Below, piece after piece: positions 1-9,178 of a stretch of 64,000 bases of DNA. This DNA is from an uncultured Spirochaetales bacterium (GTDB taxonomy: Bacteria; Spirochaetota; Spirochaetia; Sphaerochaetales; Sphaerochaetaceae): positions 17,904 through 81,903 of the forward strand of contig CASFTW010000011.1 of the NCBI GenBank assembly GCA_949297785.1, read 5' to 3'. Positions within the stretch are counted from its first letter, which is position 1. Every line of letters starts with the position of its first letter. A model generated the notes under the pieces. It had not been told where the DNA came from. It was given only the letters and a program-made list of their open reading frames with translations, and did no database searches. The translations under genes were made by a program, and so were the position numbers.

Positions 1-70
1 AAAAAAAGAAAGGTAAAACACTTTGAACACTTTCCCCTCCTGCTGTAAGATATTCACGAGGAGGTTCATC

Positions 71-472
71 ATGTTTCTCGGCGGACTTGACCAGATCGAC
101 CAGCAGATAGTGGAGCTGCTTATTCACAATGCCCGCATCTCATACTCACAGATAGGAGAGGAGACCGGCATCTCAAGGGTTGCGGCCCGCTCCCGTGTCC
201 AGGCACTGGAGAAATCAGGTGTGATCGAAGAGTACACTGCCATAATAAATCCACAGACCGATGTGATAAAACAGCTTGAAGAATGTGAGACCATCACCCA
301 GATTTACCGCGTGACCGGCAGGAACCGGCTTCATGTGCATGCGGTTGCTTCCTCATCTGATGAAATGGAGGAACTTGTCTCATCTGTCATTGACACTCTT
401 CCCGGCATTGTTTCCTGTTCGACAAACATAATCCTCTCACGTATCAAGGATATAAAAGGGCTCAGGCTTTAG
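71..472 (+). CDS. Lrp/AsnC-family transcriptional regulator
   Basis: Small DNA-binding regulator of about 133 residues. The N-terminal helix-turn-helix (LDQIDQQIVELL, then SYSQIGEETGISRVAARSRV) is the classic AsnC fold, followed by a RAM-like ligand/oligomerisation domain ending TLPGIVSCSTNIIL. The start at 71 is chosen because GAGGAGG lies 7 nt upstream; an in-frame upstream ATG at 23 has no ribosome site and would add a Cys-rich extension not typical of the family. The 3' end overlaps the convergent EFR1 gene by about 11 nt. The effector amino acid is not deducible. Confidence 0.88.
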   Translation: MFLGGLDQIDQQIVELLIHNARISYSQIGEETGISRVAARSRVQALEKSGVIEEYTAIINPQTDVIKQLEECETITQIYRVTGRNRLHVHAVASSSDEMEELVSSVIDTLPGIVSCSTNIILSRIKDIKGLRL

Positions 473-1310
473 TCTTGTCTCTGTCCTCGTATTTATGAAA
501 ATAAGTCAGGTATGATGAGCGGCAGTATCTGCCGATATCCTCATCACCTGCGCATTCTGCAGTGAAGTCATATTGTCCGTTGACCCTCCATGCATTGAGT
601 ATTGAAGTTCTCACAGCATCAGAGGGACATGAGAATGCACAGCCCATGCAGAGGCAGCACTCACTTCCGAAAGTGGGGCGTCCGTTTCTCATCACGATAT
701 TGCCCATCGGACATCTTGCCGCACATTTCCCGCAACCCGTACACTGAGTGCTTACTTTGAAACCCCTTCCGATCAGGGGCGTTGCGGGGTGTTCTATCCT
801 GAGAATGAAGGAAACAGCTTTCTCCAATGTGCCTGTCTTCCAGAAATGTTTTTCAAGGGAAGCTATGACTTGTGAATCACAGGGAATTCTCATCCTTACA
901 ACGTTCCACATCCTTGCCGCCATGGCGTCGGAGTGGCGGAATATGATGTTGTAGGGCATGACATACGAGAATGTGCCGCGTACATCATAACCCCTTTTTC
1001 TGAGTATCCTCATGGGTGAGATGCATGCGGCTCTGTTGAAACCGAGATGTTCTCCCGATGTCTGGATTATGTACGCAGGAGTATTTTCCCCATGGGGAAG
1101 GCTTTTGAGAAACTTGAAGACAGGAAGAGGGGTGTTGAAGGCATGCACCGGATAGGCGATGACAATGCATCCGGAAGTGGTGTATTCAGTTTTCCTGTCT
1201 ATCCTGTATATTTCCGTCTCATTTCCGGATTTTTCAATCTCATCTGCCATTGCCTTGCAGACCCGCAGTGTGTTTCCGGTTCCCGAGAAAACGTAGAATG
1301 CAATTTTCAT
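462..1310 (-). CDS. EFR1-family flavodoxin-ferredoxin fusion protein
   Basis: Cytoplasmic electron-transfer protein of 282 residues. The N-terminal flavodoxin-like FMN loop is FSGTGNT (residues 8-14). Two bacterial 4Fe-4S motifs follow: C190-x2-C193-x2-C196-x3-C200-P and C218-x2-C221-x2-C224-x3-C228-P. This architecture is the EFR1 family, common in anaerobes; its redox partners are not known. GAGGTG sits 6 nt upstream of the ATG. It is convergent with the Lrp gene and divergent from the MATE gene. Confidence 0.9.
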   Translation of the reverse strand: MKIAFYVFSGTGNTLRVCKAMADEIEKSGNETEIYRIDRKTEYTTSGCIVIAYPVHAFNTPLPVFKFLKSLPHGENTPAYIIQTSGEHLGFNRAACISPMRILRKRGYDVRGTFSYVMPYNIIFRHSDAMAARMWNVVRMRIPCDSQVIASLEKHFWKTGTLEKAVSFILRIEHPATPLIGRGFKVSTQCTGCGKCAARCPMGNIVMRNGRPTFGSECCLCMGCAFSCPSDAVRTSILNAWRVNGQYDFTAECAGDEDIGRYCRSSYLTYFHKYEDRDKTKA

Positions 1311-1344
1311 TTGCGCACCTCAGGGGGAATTCTAGCAGGACTGG

Positions 1345-1403
1345 TGCATCTTTTCATCCGTGTGAACTTGACGAAGATGCATTAATTCAGTTTTTTTAAC
1401 TGA
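1345..1403. promoter_or_regulatory. Two inverted repeats between divergent EFR1 and MATE genes
   Basis: TGCATCTT (1345-1352) and AAGATGCA (1374-1381) form a perfect 8-bp inverted repeat with a 21-nt spacer. Close by, TCAGTT-TTTTT-AACTGA (1387-1403) is a second one. They lie in the only space available for divergent promoters, so operators are possible. No clear -35/-10 pair was found. Confidence 0.35.
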
Positions 1404-1449
1404 TGGGACCCGTTTCATTGCGGCCCTGCAGAGAATAATGGAGAAAAAT

Positions 1450-2826
1450 ATGGAAGACAGGAAATTCCTTGCGACTGAGCCGGTTGGAAAGCTTCTGCTG
1501 AAACTTGCGCTGCCAACGATTGCCGCACAGCTGATCAACATGCTTTACAACATTGTCGACAGGATCTACATCGGTCATATCCCCGGAGATGGCGCTCTGG
1601 CACTTACAGGAGTCGGTGTCTGCATGCCGATCATACTGATCGTCTCGGCATTTGCCGCACTGGTCAGCAACGGTGGCGCACCCCGTGCATCGATCTTCAT
1701 GGGACAGCAGAACATGGAAAAAGCGGAGAAGACTCTTTCCAATTGTTTCATCGCGCAGATAATTGTCTCCATAGTTCTCACTGCATTGCTTCTTCTTTTC
1801 AACCGTCCTCTTCTGATGATGTTCGGCGCGAGCGAGAACACCATCTCCTATGCCGTGGATTACATGAACATATATGCGGCGGGAACGATATTCGTTCAGC
1901 TCACGCTGGGAATGAATGCATTCATCACGGCACAGGGATTTGCGAAAACAGCCATGCTTTCCGTTCTTATCGGGGCTGTGTGCAATATCATCCTGGATCC
2001 GGTTTTCATTTTCGCTTTCGGTATGGGAGTCAGGGGAGCCGCCCTCGCGACGGTGATAAGCCAGGCGGTATCTACAGTGTGGGTAATCTCGTTCCTTATG
2101 GGAAAGAAGACACAGCTGAAGATAAGGAAGAAATATTTCCCTCTGGAAAAGAATATACTGCTTCCGTCCCTTTCCCTCGGTCTTGCCACCTTCATAATGC
2201 AGGCAAGCGAAAGCGTGATCAATGTCTGCTACAACGCATCATTGCAGAACTACGGAGGCGATATAGCTGTCGGGGCCATGACGATCCTCTCGTCCGTAAT
2301 GCAGTTCGCCATGCTGCCTCTGCAGGGACTTGGACAGGGAGCACAGCCGATCATAAGCTACAACTACGGAGCCGGTACCCGGGACAGGGTGAAAGCGGCT
2401 TACTTCTCCCTTCTCAAGGCGTCCCTGTTCTTCTCCTGTCTCCTGTGGCTGCTTGTTGAACTCTTTCCGTCCGCCTTTGCTTCGATGTTCACATCGGATG
2501 AGGCACTCAAGGCTTTTACCGCTCCTGCGCTGCAGCTGTACATGGCGGCAACATTCCTTTTCGGTATCCAGATCGCCTGTCAGATGACATTCACCAGCAT
2601 CGGCAACGCGAAAAGCTCGATTATAGTCGCAGTGATGAGAAAATTCGTGCTTCTCATGCCGCTCATTCTCATTCTTCCTCTAATTTTCAGGGGCAATCAG
2701 ACAATGGCCGTTTATCTTGCAGAACCTGTTGCGGATGTCATTGCCGTGTCTTTCACTGCCGTTCTTTTCTTCTTCCAGTTCAGTAAAGTGCTTGCTAGAA
2801 TGGAGAAAGTGGAGAAAGGAATTTGA
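1450..2826 (+). CDS. MATE-family multidrug/Na+ antiporter
   Basis: Inner-membrane exporter of about 458 residues with 12 hydrophobic segments and the two-fold repeat of MATE proteins. The N-terminal LLKLALPTIAAQLINMLYNIVDRIYIGHI and the mid-protein GLGQGAQPIISYNYGA are family hallmarks. The substrate cannot be read from sequence. The start at 1450 has GGAG six bases upstream; an in-frame ATG at 1438 is also possible. It overlaps the next gene by 4 nt, so the two are probably cotranscribed. Confidence 0.92.
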   Translation: MEDRKFLATEPVGKLLLKLALPTIAAQLINMLYNIVDRIYIGHIPGDGALALTGVGVCMPIILIVSAFAALVSNGGAPRASIFMGQQNMEKAEKTLSNCFIAQIIVSIVLTALLLLFNRPLLMMFGASENTISYAVDYMNIYAAGTIFVQLTLGMNAFITAQGFAKTAMLSVLIGAVCNIILDPVFIFAFGMGVRGAALATVISQAVSTVWVISFLMGKKTQLKIRKKYFPLEKNILLPSLSLGLATFIMQASESVINVCYNASLQNYGGDIAVGAMTILSSVMQFAMLPLQGLGQGAQPIISYNYGAGTRDRVKAAYFSLLKASLFFSCLLWLLVELFPSAFASMFTSDEALKAFTAPALQLYMAATFLFGIQIACQMTFTSIGNAKSSIIVAVMRKFVLLMPLILILPLIFRGNQTMAVYLAEPVADVIAVSFTAVLFFFQFSKVLARMEKVEKGI

Positions 2827-4058
2827 GAAAAGAAAATGCATGGTGTCCCCTCAGTTACAAGTGCGGCGGCTGCGATTATGCGGACCTTCCGTATCAGGTC
2901 GAACTGAAATTCAAGAGAGACTACCTGAAGAAACTGTTTTTCTACATTGATGTGCCAGAAGTCATACCGTGCCGGTCTATAGAGCACTACCGTGACAAGG
3001 TTCAGGCCGTCATCAGCACAAGAAACGGGAAAATCATCAGCGGACTTTATATAAAAGGCACTCACCATGTCATTGACTTGAAGGACTGCCGCCTTGAGTT
3101 TGAAGGAGCATCTTCAATCCTTGCCTCGGTGCGCTCGCTCATGAAAAGTTTCTCTCTGGCACCTTATGATGAAGACAGAAGGACAGGAGACCTGAGACAC
3201 GTGCTGCTGCGTCATGCCCACAACAGAAATGAGGTGATGGCGACCCTCGTTTTCGGCTCTGACCGTTTCAGGAGGAAAAAGGAATTCGCATATGCGCTTG
3301 TTCAGAAGCATCCTGAAATAAAGACAGTTTCATGGCAGCTGAATGATGAGAAGACCAGCATGGTCCTCTCTGATAAAGCTATCAGGATTCTTTACGGTGA
3401 CGGCTATATTGAAGATGAAATCTGCACCCTCCGTTTCAGGATAACACCGTCTTCATTCTTCCAGATCAACAGAAGTCAGACGGAAGTTCTTTATGAGACG
3501 GCGATGAGAATGGCTTCTCTCAGAGGAAATGAAAGAGTGCTTGATGCCTACAGCGGAACCGGGACAATCGCCATGATCGCATCGGGTAAGGCGGGAAGGG
3601 TGGTTGCAGTAGAGGAAAACGGTGCCGCCGTTCAGATCGCAAAGGAGAATGCCCGTCTCAACGGTATAGGGAATGTCGATTTCGTCTCTGCAGATGCATC
3701 CATTTTCTGCAAGGAGGCTGCGAAGAAGGGAGTGAAGTTCGATGCTGCCTTCCTCGATCCTCCACGCAGCGGCTGCGACGAGCGTTTCCTCTCGTCTCTC
3801 ATAAAAATGGGTCCGGAAAAGATTGTCTATATAAGCTGCAATCCGGAAACACAGGCACGGGATATAAGGTATCTGAAGAATTTTGGCTCTTATTATGTGA
3901 GGCGTATTCAGGGTGTGGATATGTTTCCCCGTACAAGCCATGTCGAAAACATTGCACTGCTTACAAAGGCTCCTGAGCTGAAAGAAGAATATAGGACTTT
4001 CTCAGGAAAAGGGAAGTATCTAGATGACAGAGAAAGAAAATACGGCAGGAAACGGTAG
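2823..4058 (+). CDS. 23S rRNA (uracil-C5)-methyltransferase, RlmD/TrmA family
   Basis: SAM-dependent RNA m5U methyltransferase of 411 residues. Cys ligands of the family's 4Fe-4S cluster are visible at C8, C14, C17 (CGGC) and C89. The SAM-binding loop is LDAYSGTGTIA. The catalytic region is DPPRSGCDERF followed by YISCNPETQARD, which holds the nucleophilic Cys. The protein begins directly at the iron-sulfur motif, so the N-terminal TRAM domain found in RlmD is absent. Start is TTG overlapping the MATE stop. The exact uridine cannot be assigned: RlmD, RlmC and RlmCD paralogues look alike. Confidence 0.9.
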   Translation: MRKENAWCPLSYKCGGCDYADLPYQVELKFKRDYLKKLFFYIDVPEVIPCRSIEHYRDKVQAVISTRNGKIISGLYIKGTHHVIDLKDCRLEFEGASSILASVRSLMKSFSLAPYDEDRRTGDLRHVLLRHAHNRNEVMATLVFGSDRFRRKKEFAYALVQKHPEIKTVSWQLNDEKTSMVLSDKAIRILYGDGYIEDEICTLRFRITPSSFFQINRSQTEVLYETAMRMASLRGNERVLDAYSGTGTIAMIASGKAGRVVAVEENGAAVQIAKENARLNGIGNVDFVSADASIFCKEAAKKGVKFDAAFLDPPRSGCDERFLSSLIKMGPEKIVYISCNPETQARDIRYLKNFGSYYVRRIQGVDMFPRTSHVENIALLTKAPELKEEYRTFSGKGKYLDDRERKYGRKR

Positions 4059-4090
4059 AATAATTTCGTCTAAGTTCAGTGAGGAAATGT

Positions 4091-4537
4091 ATGACGGTAA
4101 TTGAAGATAATACAAGGTGCCCCTCAATTGATGAGCTTTCAGCTTATGTTGCGAACCCTGTATTCACCCTTTTCTGCAGTGAGATGGAAAGACGATACCG
4201 CACAGTCCCTCTGCTCAGCTTCAGCTCATGCAGCTGGGAGAAAGGCTGGAATATAAAATTCAGGAAAGCCGGCAGAAGTCTGTGCACCGTTTATGTGAGG
4301 GAAGGCTTTTTCACTGTTCTCATTGTCATCGGAGAAAAGGAAAGATCTGATGTTGAGCGCATTATGCCGCAGCTGCCGCTTCGGTTGAGGGAGATATATC
4401 TGAATACACCTTCTGGAAACGGACAGAAATGGCTTATGATTGATGTTGAAGATGAAGATGAAATCTGCCACGGTATTTTCTCTCTTCTGGACATCAGAAG
4501 AAAGAATGGCAGATGTAAAGCTGATCAGTCTTCATGA
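4091..4537 (+). CDS. DUF3788-family protein
   Basis: Soluble protein of about 148 residues. The pattern PSIDELSAYVANPVF, then CSWEKGWNIKFRKAG, then LCTVYVREGFFTVLIVIGEKE and a final GQKWLMIDV matches the DUF3788 family as I remember it. No biochemical role is established for that family. ATG at 4091 has GAGGA just upstream; an in-frame GTG lies at 4079. It sits in a co-directional run between two methyltransferase genes. Confidence 0.8.
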   Translation: MTVIEDNTRCPSIDELSAYVANPVFTLFCSEMERRYRTVPLLSFSSCSWEKGWNIKFRKAGRSLCTVYVREGFFTVLIVIGEKERSDVERIMPQLPLRLREIYLNTPSGNGQKWLMIDVEDEDEICHGIFSLLDIRRKNGRCKADQSS

Positions 4538-4553
4538 ATGAAGCGGGGTGTTC

Positions 4554-5300
4554 ATGTCGTATCAGGATGTAAATGTGAGGACCATCTCAAGATGGATCAA
4601 GGAAGATGGCTGGAAGTGGGGAGTTCCTGTGGACAGCAGTGTCTGCCATGATGCAAGGAATGGTATATGGGATGTTTTCCTCACTCCGGTAAAGACGGTT
4701 CCCCATTCATGGTTCCCCCAGTCGCTTGAGGGCGTGAGAATCCTGGGCCTCGCATCCGGCGGAGGACAGCAGATTCCTGTATTCAGCGCACTCGGTGCCA
4801 TATGCACAGTGCTGGATTACAACGATGATCAGCTTGAAGCTGAACGCATGGTCGCAAAGCGGGAAGGCTACGATGTTGATATCGTCAAGGCTGACATGTC
4901 GAAGCCGCTCCCGTTTGAGGATGAGAGCTTTGACATGATCTTCAACCCGCCATCACTGTGCTACATTGAGAAAGTTGAACCGCTTTTTTCTGAATGCAGC
5001 CGTGTTCTGAAGAGAAACGGAGTGATGATGACTGCTCTTGAGAGTGATGTTAATTATATTTGTGATCCTGAGGATGAAAGCTGTATTGTTCACTCTCTAC
5101 CGTTCAACCCGCTTGAGAAACCTGACTTGTACAGGGAGAAAGACGGATTCCAGTTCTCACATTCCTTCTCAGAGCAGATAGGAGGACTCCTTCGTGCCGG
5201 ATTCACTCTGACTGATGTTTATGAGGATACCAACGGATACGGACTGCTGCACGAACTGAACATCCCTTCCTTCATGGCAGTGAGAGCAGTGAAAAAATAA
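4554..5300 (+). CDS. Class I SAM-dependent methyltransferase
   Basis: About 248 residues with a Rossmann methyltransferase core: motif I LGLASGGGQQIPVFSALG, the acidic end of strand 2 in VLDYNDDQLEAE, motif II VKADMSKPLPFEDESFDMIFNP, and a post-motif SRVLKRNGVMM. It resembles UbiE/Methyltransf_11-type small-molecule enzymes. The substrate is unknown. ATG 4554 follows a G-rich stretch. Confidence 0.85.
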   Translation: MSYQDVNVRTISRWIKEDGWKWGVPVDSSVCHDARNGIWDVFLTPVKTVPHSWFPQSLEGVRILGLASGGGQQIPVFSALGAICTVLDYNDDQLEAERMVAKREGYDVDIVKADMSKPLPFEDESFDMIFNPPSLCYIEKVEPLFSECSRVLKRNGVMMTALESDVNYICDPEDESCIVHSLPFNPLEKPDLYREKDGFQFSHSFSEQIGGLLRAGFTLTDVYEDTNGYGLLHELNIPSFMAVRAVKK

Positions 5301-5884
5301 AATTTACTCTGCGTATTGCGTATGTTTTCAGGAAGAAATACTTTGCGGGTAGCGGATACAATTTTGAAATCATATCCTTTTGCTTTGTTGATAATTCTTT
5401 ATCATAAAAGTATTTCACTTGGCTTTGATCTGAGTTGAGCCCTTATCAGACGGACATAAGTCCGTGCATAACGGGAAATTTCGTTCCTTGATGGTTCCAG
5501 ACTCCTTGTTTTCATGAAAACAGGGAGCTGTGAATGCGCAGATTTGAATATTCTTGTGCTTCAGGTGTGATATAATGAGAGCATGACTGCTTGCAGACCA
5601 TCGGTCATGGGGTGAATATCATTTGATGCAGCGGTGGAAGTTATGATGGAGACAGGGCAGGCTCTTCCTTATCTTTACAGGGAGACAAGCATGGGCGGTC
5701 TTGCACTGATCAAATAAATGAAATGACTGTTTTCTGAGACGGTGAAGGACATCTGCTTTTCTTTATGATGGTAAAGCCTGGAAATTTTACATTGACAGAA
5801 TGTCAGAAATTAACATTTCTTTCATATTGTTTTTGACTAAGTTTTTCAGTATATATAGATGAGTTAATGGGAGAAGCATGTTCA
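5301..5884 (+). other. 584-nt intergenic region with a gene remnant
   Basis: No intact gene. It carries an extended -10 box (TGATATAAT, 5568-5576) followed 6 nt later by an ATG opening a 10-codon reading frame, then the serine dehydratase remnant at 5616-5717. Near the end TTGACT (5833-5838) and TATAGA (5854-5859) form a weak promoter candidate with 15-bp spacing for the amino-acid importer. No tRNA fold was seen. Confidence 0.5.
5616..5717 (+). pseudogene. C-terminal remnant of L-serine dehydratase (alpha-type)
   Basis: An open frame without its own plausible start encodes 33 residues ending YRETSMGGLALIK followed by TAA. The block TG-x-x-L-x-x-x-YRETS-x-GGLA resembles the extreme C-terminus of iron-sulfur L-serine dehydratases (SdaA type). 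Everything upstream is missing, so this looks like a deletion scar. Identification is from memory of the family end motif and the fragment is short. Confidence 0.45.
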
Positions 5885-6550
5885 ATGAGTGAACGCATCA
5901 TTGAGTTGGTAACCGACTCATTTTTCAATATCCTTATACCCGGTCTTACCGCAACCATCCCGCTTACTGTGATCTCTTTCGCTTTTGCCCTTGTGATCGC
6001 AATCGCGGTTGCACTGATACAGTTTGCGGATGTCAAGGTTCTTAAGGAAATCACGAGATTCTATGTATGGGTCATAAGAGGCACGCCGCTGCTGGTGCAA
6101 CTCTTTGTCGTGTTCTACGGTCTTCCAAGCATAGGGATACTGCTTGATCCTTTTCCTGCCGCGGTAATAGTCTTTTCGATAAATGAAGGCGCATACTGTG
6201 CCGAAACTATAAGGGCAGGGCTGGAAGCTGTGCCTTCCGGTCAGATGGAGGCAGGTGAGTGCATAGGCATGTCATATATGCAGATCATGCGGCGCATCCT
6301 GCTTCCACAGGCTCTGAGGACAGCATTCCCGTCTCTCGGCAATTCCGTGATTTCAATGATCAAGGACACATCCCTTGCCGCCAACATAACGGTGACTGAG
6401 ATGTTCATGGCAACACAGAGGATAGTCGCACGTACATATGAACCCCTTATCCTGTATATCGAGGTGGGTGTCATATACCTTGTCTTCTGTACGGTGTTCA
6501 CCCGCATTGAGAGGTGGGGAGAGAAGAAACTCGGGAGGTACAGGATATGA
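5885..6550 (+). CDS. Polar amino-acid ABC transporter permease (HisM/GlnP type)
   Basis: Inner-membrane subunit of about 221 residues with roughly five hydrophobic spans. IRGTPLLVQLFVVFYGLP and the coupling-helix segment EAGECIGMSYMQIMRRILLPQALR are diagnostic of the HisMQ/GlnP permease family. ATG 5885 is preferred since GGGAG lies 11 nt upstream; in-frame ATG 5867 is the alternative. First gene of a permease-ATPase-binding protein operon; it overlaps the ATPase gene by 4 nt. Confidence 0.93.
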   Translation: MSERIIELVTDSFFNILIPGLTATIPLTVISFAFALVIAIAVALIQFADVKVLKEITRFYVWVIRGTPLLVQLFVVFYGLPSIGILLDPFPAAVIVFSINEGAYCAETIRAGLEAVPSGQMEAGECIGMSYMQIMRRILLPQALRTAFPSLGNSVISMIKDTSLAANITVTEMFMATQRIVARTYEPLILYIEVGVIYLVFCTVFTRIERWGEKKLGRYRI

Positions 6551-7287
6551 TCCTCAGTGTTGAGAATGTACATAAGACATTTGAAGGTATCGAAGTCCTC
6601 AAAGGTGTGAGCCTCTGTGTGGACAAAGGTGATGTGGTTTCCCTCATCGGACCCAGCGGAGCCGGAAAGACGACTCTGCTCAGGTGCATAAACTTCCTTG
6701 AGAGTGCAGACAGCGGAACTATGGAATTCGCCGGCAGAAAGTATGATATGCACAACACTCACACAAAAGAGAAGGCTGAGGTGAGAAAGAGAACAGGGTT
6801 CGTGTTCCAGAACTTTAACCTTTTCCGCAACAAAAGTGCACTTGAGAATGTGATGGAAGGCCTTGTGGTTGTGAGAAAGAAAACCAGGAAAGAAGCGGAG
6901 GACATAGCTTTCGCCACCCTCAGCAAGGTCGGAATCAGTACTTCCCTTGCCTCACATTATCCTTCTGAGCTTTCAGGAGGACAACAGCAGAGGGTTGCGA
7001 TTGCCAGGGCTATTGCATCCAACCCTGAAATAGTTTATTTTGATGAGCCGACCAGCGCGCTTGATCCCGAACTTGCGGCAGAGGTCATTTCGATAATGAA
7101 GATGCTTGCGGATGAGGGAATGACCATGCTAGTGGTGACCCATTCAATGGAACTGGCCAGAAGTGTTTCAAAACAGGTTGTGTTTCTGGATCATGGCGTT
7201 GTGATAGAAAAGGGAAATGCGGATGAGTTCTTCTCAAATCCGAAGGAGGCCAGGGTCCGTGATTTCCTTTCATTGGAGAGAGTATGA
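6547..7287 (+). CDS. Polar amino-acid ABC transporter ATP-binding protein
   Basis: 246-residue ATPase of the GlnQ/HisP type. Walker A is GPSGAGKTT, the signature is LSGGQQQR, Walker B is EIVYFDEPTSALD, and the switch His lies in VVTHSME. The start at 6547 is supported by GGGAGG 7 nt upstream and by ATGA overlap with the permease stop. It powers import of a polar amino acid; the specific substrate depends on the downstream binding protein. Confidence 0.95.
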   Translation: MILSVENVHKTFEGIEVLKGVSLCVDKGDVVSLIGPSGAGKTTLLRCINFLESADSGTMEFAGRKYDMHNTHTKEKAEVRKRTGFVFQNFNLFRNKSALENVMEGLVVVRKKTRKEAEDIAFATLSKVGISTSLASHYPSELSGGQQQRVAIARAIASNPEIVYFDEPTSALDPELAAEVISIMKMLADEGMTMLVVTHSMELARSVSKQVVFLDHGVVIEKGNADEFFSNPKEARVRDFLSLERV

Positions 7288-8087
7288 AGAAAATAATAAA
7301 AATAGTCAGCGTTATGCTTTTTGTGTGTCTTGCACTTGTTTCCTGCAGCCGGGATGAAAGCAAAAATGAGGGAGATCTTCTTTCCCGCATTCAGGAGAGA
7401 GGGTACATGATAGTTGCGACTGAAGGCACATGGGCTCCATGGACATTCCATGACGAGAATGACGAGCTTGTCGGCTATGATATCGAGGTCGCAAAGGGAA
7501 TTGCCGATTATCTCGGTGTTGATGTTCAGTTCGTCGAAGGTGAATGGGACGGTCTTTTCGCAGGTCTTAACTCCCGGCGTTACGATATTGTTGCAAACGG
7601 TGTCGAGGTCACATCGGAAAGAAAAGAGACTTATGATTTCTCCGTTCCCTACGGGTATATCCGCACGGCTATAATCGTGCAGGATGGAAACGATGAAATA
7701 ACTTCCTTTGAGGATCTTGACGGCAAAACCACTGCAAATACACTGGCAAGCACATATGCCGCCCTTGCGGAAAGCTATGGTGCCACCGCAACAGGCGTCG
7801 ATGATCTTGCACAGACCATCGAACTGCTGAGAGCCGGACGTGTTGATGCAACGCTCAATGCCGAGGTCACGTATTATGACTATATGAAGGCCCATCCGGA
7901 TGCACCCATAAAAATTGCGGCCCTTACCGAGGATGCCTCGCAGGTTTCCATTCCTGTAAGAAAGGGCGAGGACAACGCATCCTTCCTTGCTGCGGTGAAT
8001 GAAGCGATTGAGAAGATGAGACAGGAAGGAAAGCTCAGCGAGATATCGGAAAAGTATTTCGGTTTCGATATCTCATCAGCAAACTGA
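7284..8087 (+). CDS. Amino-acid ABC transporter substrate-binding lipoprotein
   Basis: 267 residues. The leader ends LALVSC, a lipobox, so the mature protein is probably membrane-anchored at Cys21. Family 3 binding-protein features: LVGYDIEVAKGIADYLGVDVQFVEGEWDGLFAGL and RYDIVANGVEVTSERKETYDFSVPY. Being the last gene of its operon, it is followed by a terminator rather than an intercistronic hairpin. It overlaps the ATPase stop by 4 nt. Confidence 0.93.
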   Translation: MKKIIKIVSVMLFVCLALVSCSRDESKNEGDLLSRIQERGYMIVATEGTWAPWTFHDENDELVGYDIEVAKGIADYLGVDVQFVEGEWDGLFAGLNSRRYDIVANGVEVTSERKETYDFSVPYGYIRTAIIVQDGNDEITSFEDLDGKTTANTLASTYAALAESYGATATGVDDLAQTIELLRAGRVDATLNAEVTYYDYMKAHPDAPIKIAALTEDASQVSIPVRKGEDNASFLAAVNEAIEKMRQEGKLSEISEKYFGFDISSAN

Positions 8088-8097
8088 TGTGAGATGA

Positions 8098-8132
8098 AAG
8101 TGCTGTTTTTGCGGCACTTCCTGTTTCTTTTT
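8098..8132 (+). terminator. Terminator after the amino-acid ABC operon
   Basis: AAGTGCTG (8098-8105) pairs with CGGCACTT (8112-8119) including one G-T wobble; the loop is T-rich and CCTGTTTCTTTTT follows. Confidence 0.65.
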
Positions 8133-8155
8133 GAGGTATGAGGGAGGTTAAACAT

Positions 8156-9166
8156 ATGGGAAAAACAATCAGGAATATTTTTTTACCGGTGATGCTGCTT
8201 TTGATCAGCGCTGTTTCCTGTGCATCCGCTGAGAGCATCGGGAAAATTGATTATTCAGCTCCCTCCTCATGGGCGTACTTTGCCGAGGGGGATGACAGGC
8301 CTGCCGATCTCTTTCTGATCTGCCCGACTGTCGATATGGGCAGCGGAGGCAACCTGAACATGGATATTTCCGATGAGGAGCTCAGGGCAAGTTTCACCGG
8401 TGCGCTGAATATGGAGAGGGGAATATATGAAGATGTGACTGTGATGTATGCCCCTTTCTACAGGCAGATGACTTTCCCTGTATACGAAAAGATGATTGCT
8501 GAAGAGGGCAGACATCTCGAAATTGCCTATTGTGATGTTGAAGATGCCTTCCTCTACTACATCAACAACCTGAATGGCGGACGTCCGTTCATCCTTGCCG
8601 GCTTTTCGCAGGGTGCACAGCTTGCGCTGATGCTGCTTGAAGAATACTTTGATGATGAGGACCTTCAGGACCGGCTCATTGCAGCCTACTGCATAGGATG
8701 GAAGGTGACAGAAGAGGATCTTGAGAAATATCCGCATCTGAAGATGGCAGAGAGTGATGATGATACAGGAGTGATCATCTCATTCAACAGTGAAGCTGAG
8801 AATATTGACGGTTCAATCATAGTGCCGCAGGGGGTGAGGACTCTTTCAATAAATCCCCTGAACTGGAAAACGGACAGCACATATGCTGACAGAGCACTTA
8901 ATGAAGGGGCCTGCTTCACGGATTATTCAAGTGCAGTCACATCTGAAACGCCCCATCTTACGGGTGCTTACATTGATCCCGGGAGGGGAACGCTCAGGGT
9001 AACAGACGTCGACCCTTCCGATTACAGCAGCCCGCTGTTTCCCGACGGGGTATATCATCTTTACGATTACCAGTTCTTTTTCAGGAATCTTCAGGAGAAT
9101 GTCGCGCTGAGGACCGCTTCATGGCTTGAAGCGCATGAAAGAACTTCTCTCAGGAATGCTTCCTGA
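8156..9166 (+). CDS. DUF3089 alpha/beta-hydrolase, putative lipoprotein
   Basis: 336 residues. The leader MGKTIRNIFLPVMLLLISAVSC ends in a lipobox-like Cys. YSAPSSWAYFAEGDDRPADLFLICPT and YAPFYRQMTFP are typical of DUF3089 proteins, and FILAGFSQGAQLALMLL carries the G-x-S-x-G nucleophile elbow of an alpha/beta-hydrolase. The substrate is unknown; an esterase acting outside the membrane is plausible. ATG 8156 has GGGAGG 8 nt upstream, which decides against ATG 8138. Confidence 0.82.
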   Translation: MGKTIRNIFLPVMLLLISAVSCASAESIGKIDYSAPSSWAYFAEGDDRPADLFLICPTVDMGSGGNLNMDISDEELRASFTGALNMERGIYEDVTVMYAPFYRQMTFPVYEKMIAEEGRHLEIAYCDVEDAFLYYINNLNGGRPFILAGFSQGAQLALMLLEEYFDDEDLQDRLIAAYCIGWKVTEEDLEKYPHLKMAESDDDTGVIISFNSEAENIDGSIIVPQGVRTLSINPLNWKTDSTYADRALNEGACFTDYSSAVTSETPHLTGAYIDPGRGTLRVTDVDPSDYSSPLFPDGVYHLYDYQFFFRNLQENVALRTASWLEAHERTSLRNAS

Positions 9167-9178
9167 TCAGAAAGGCAT

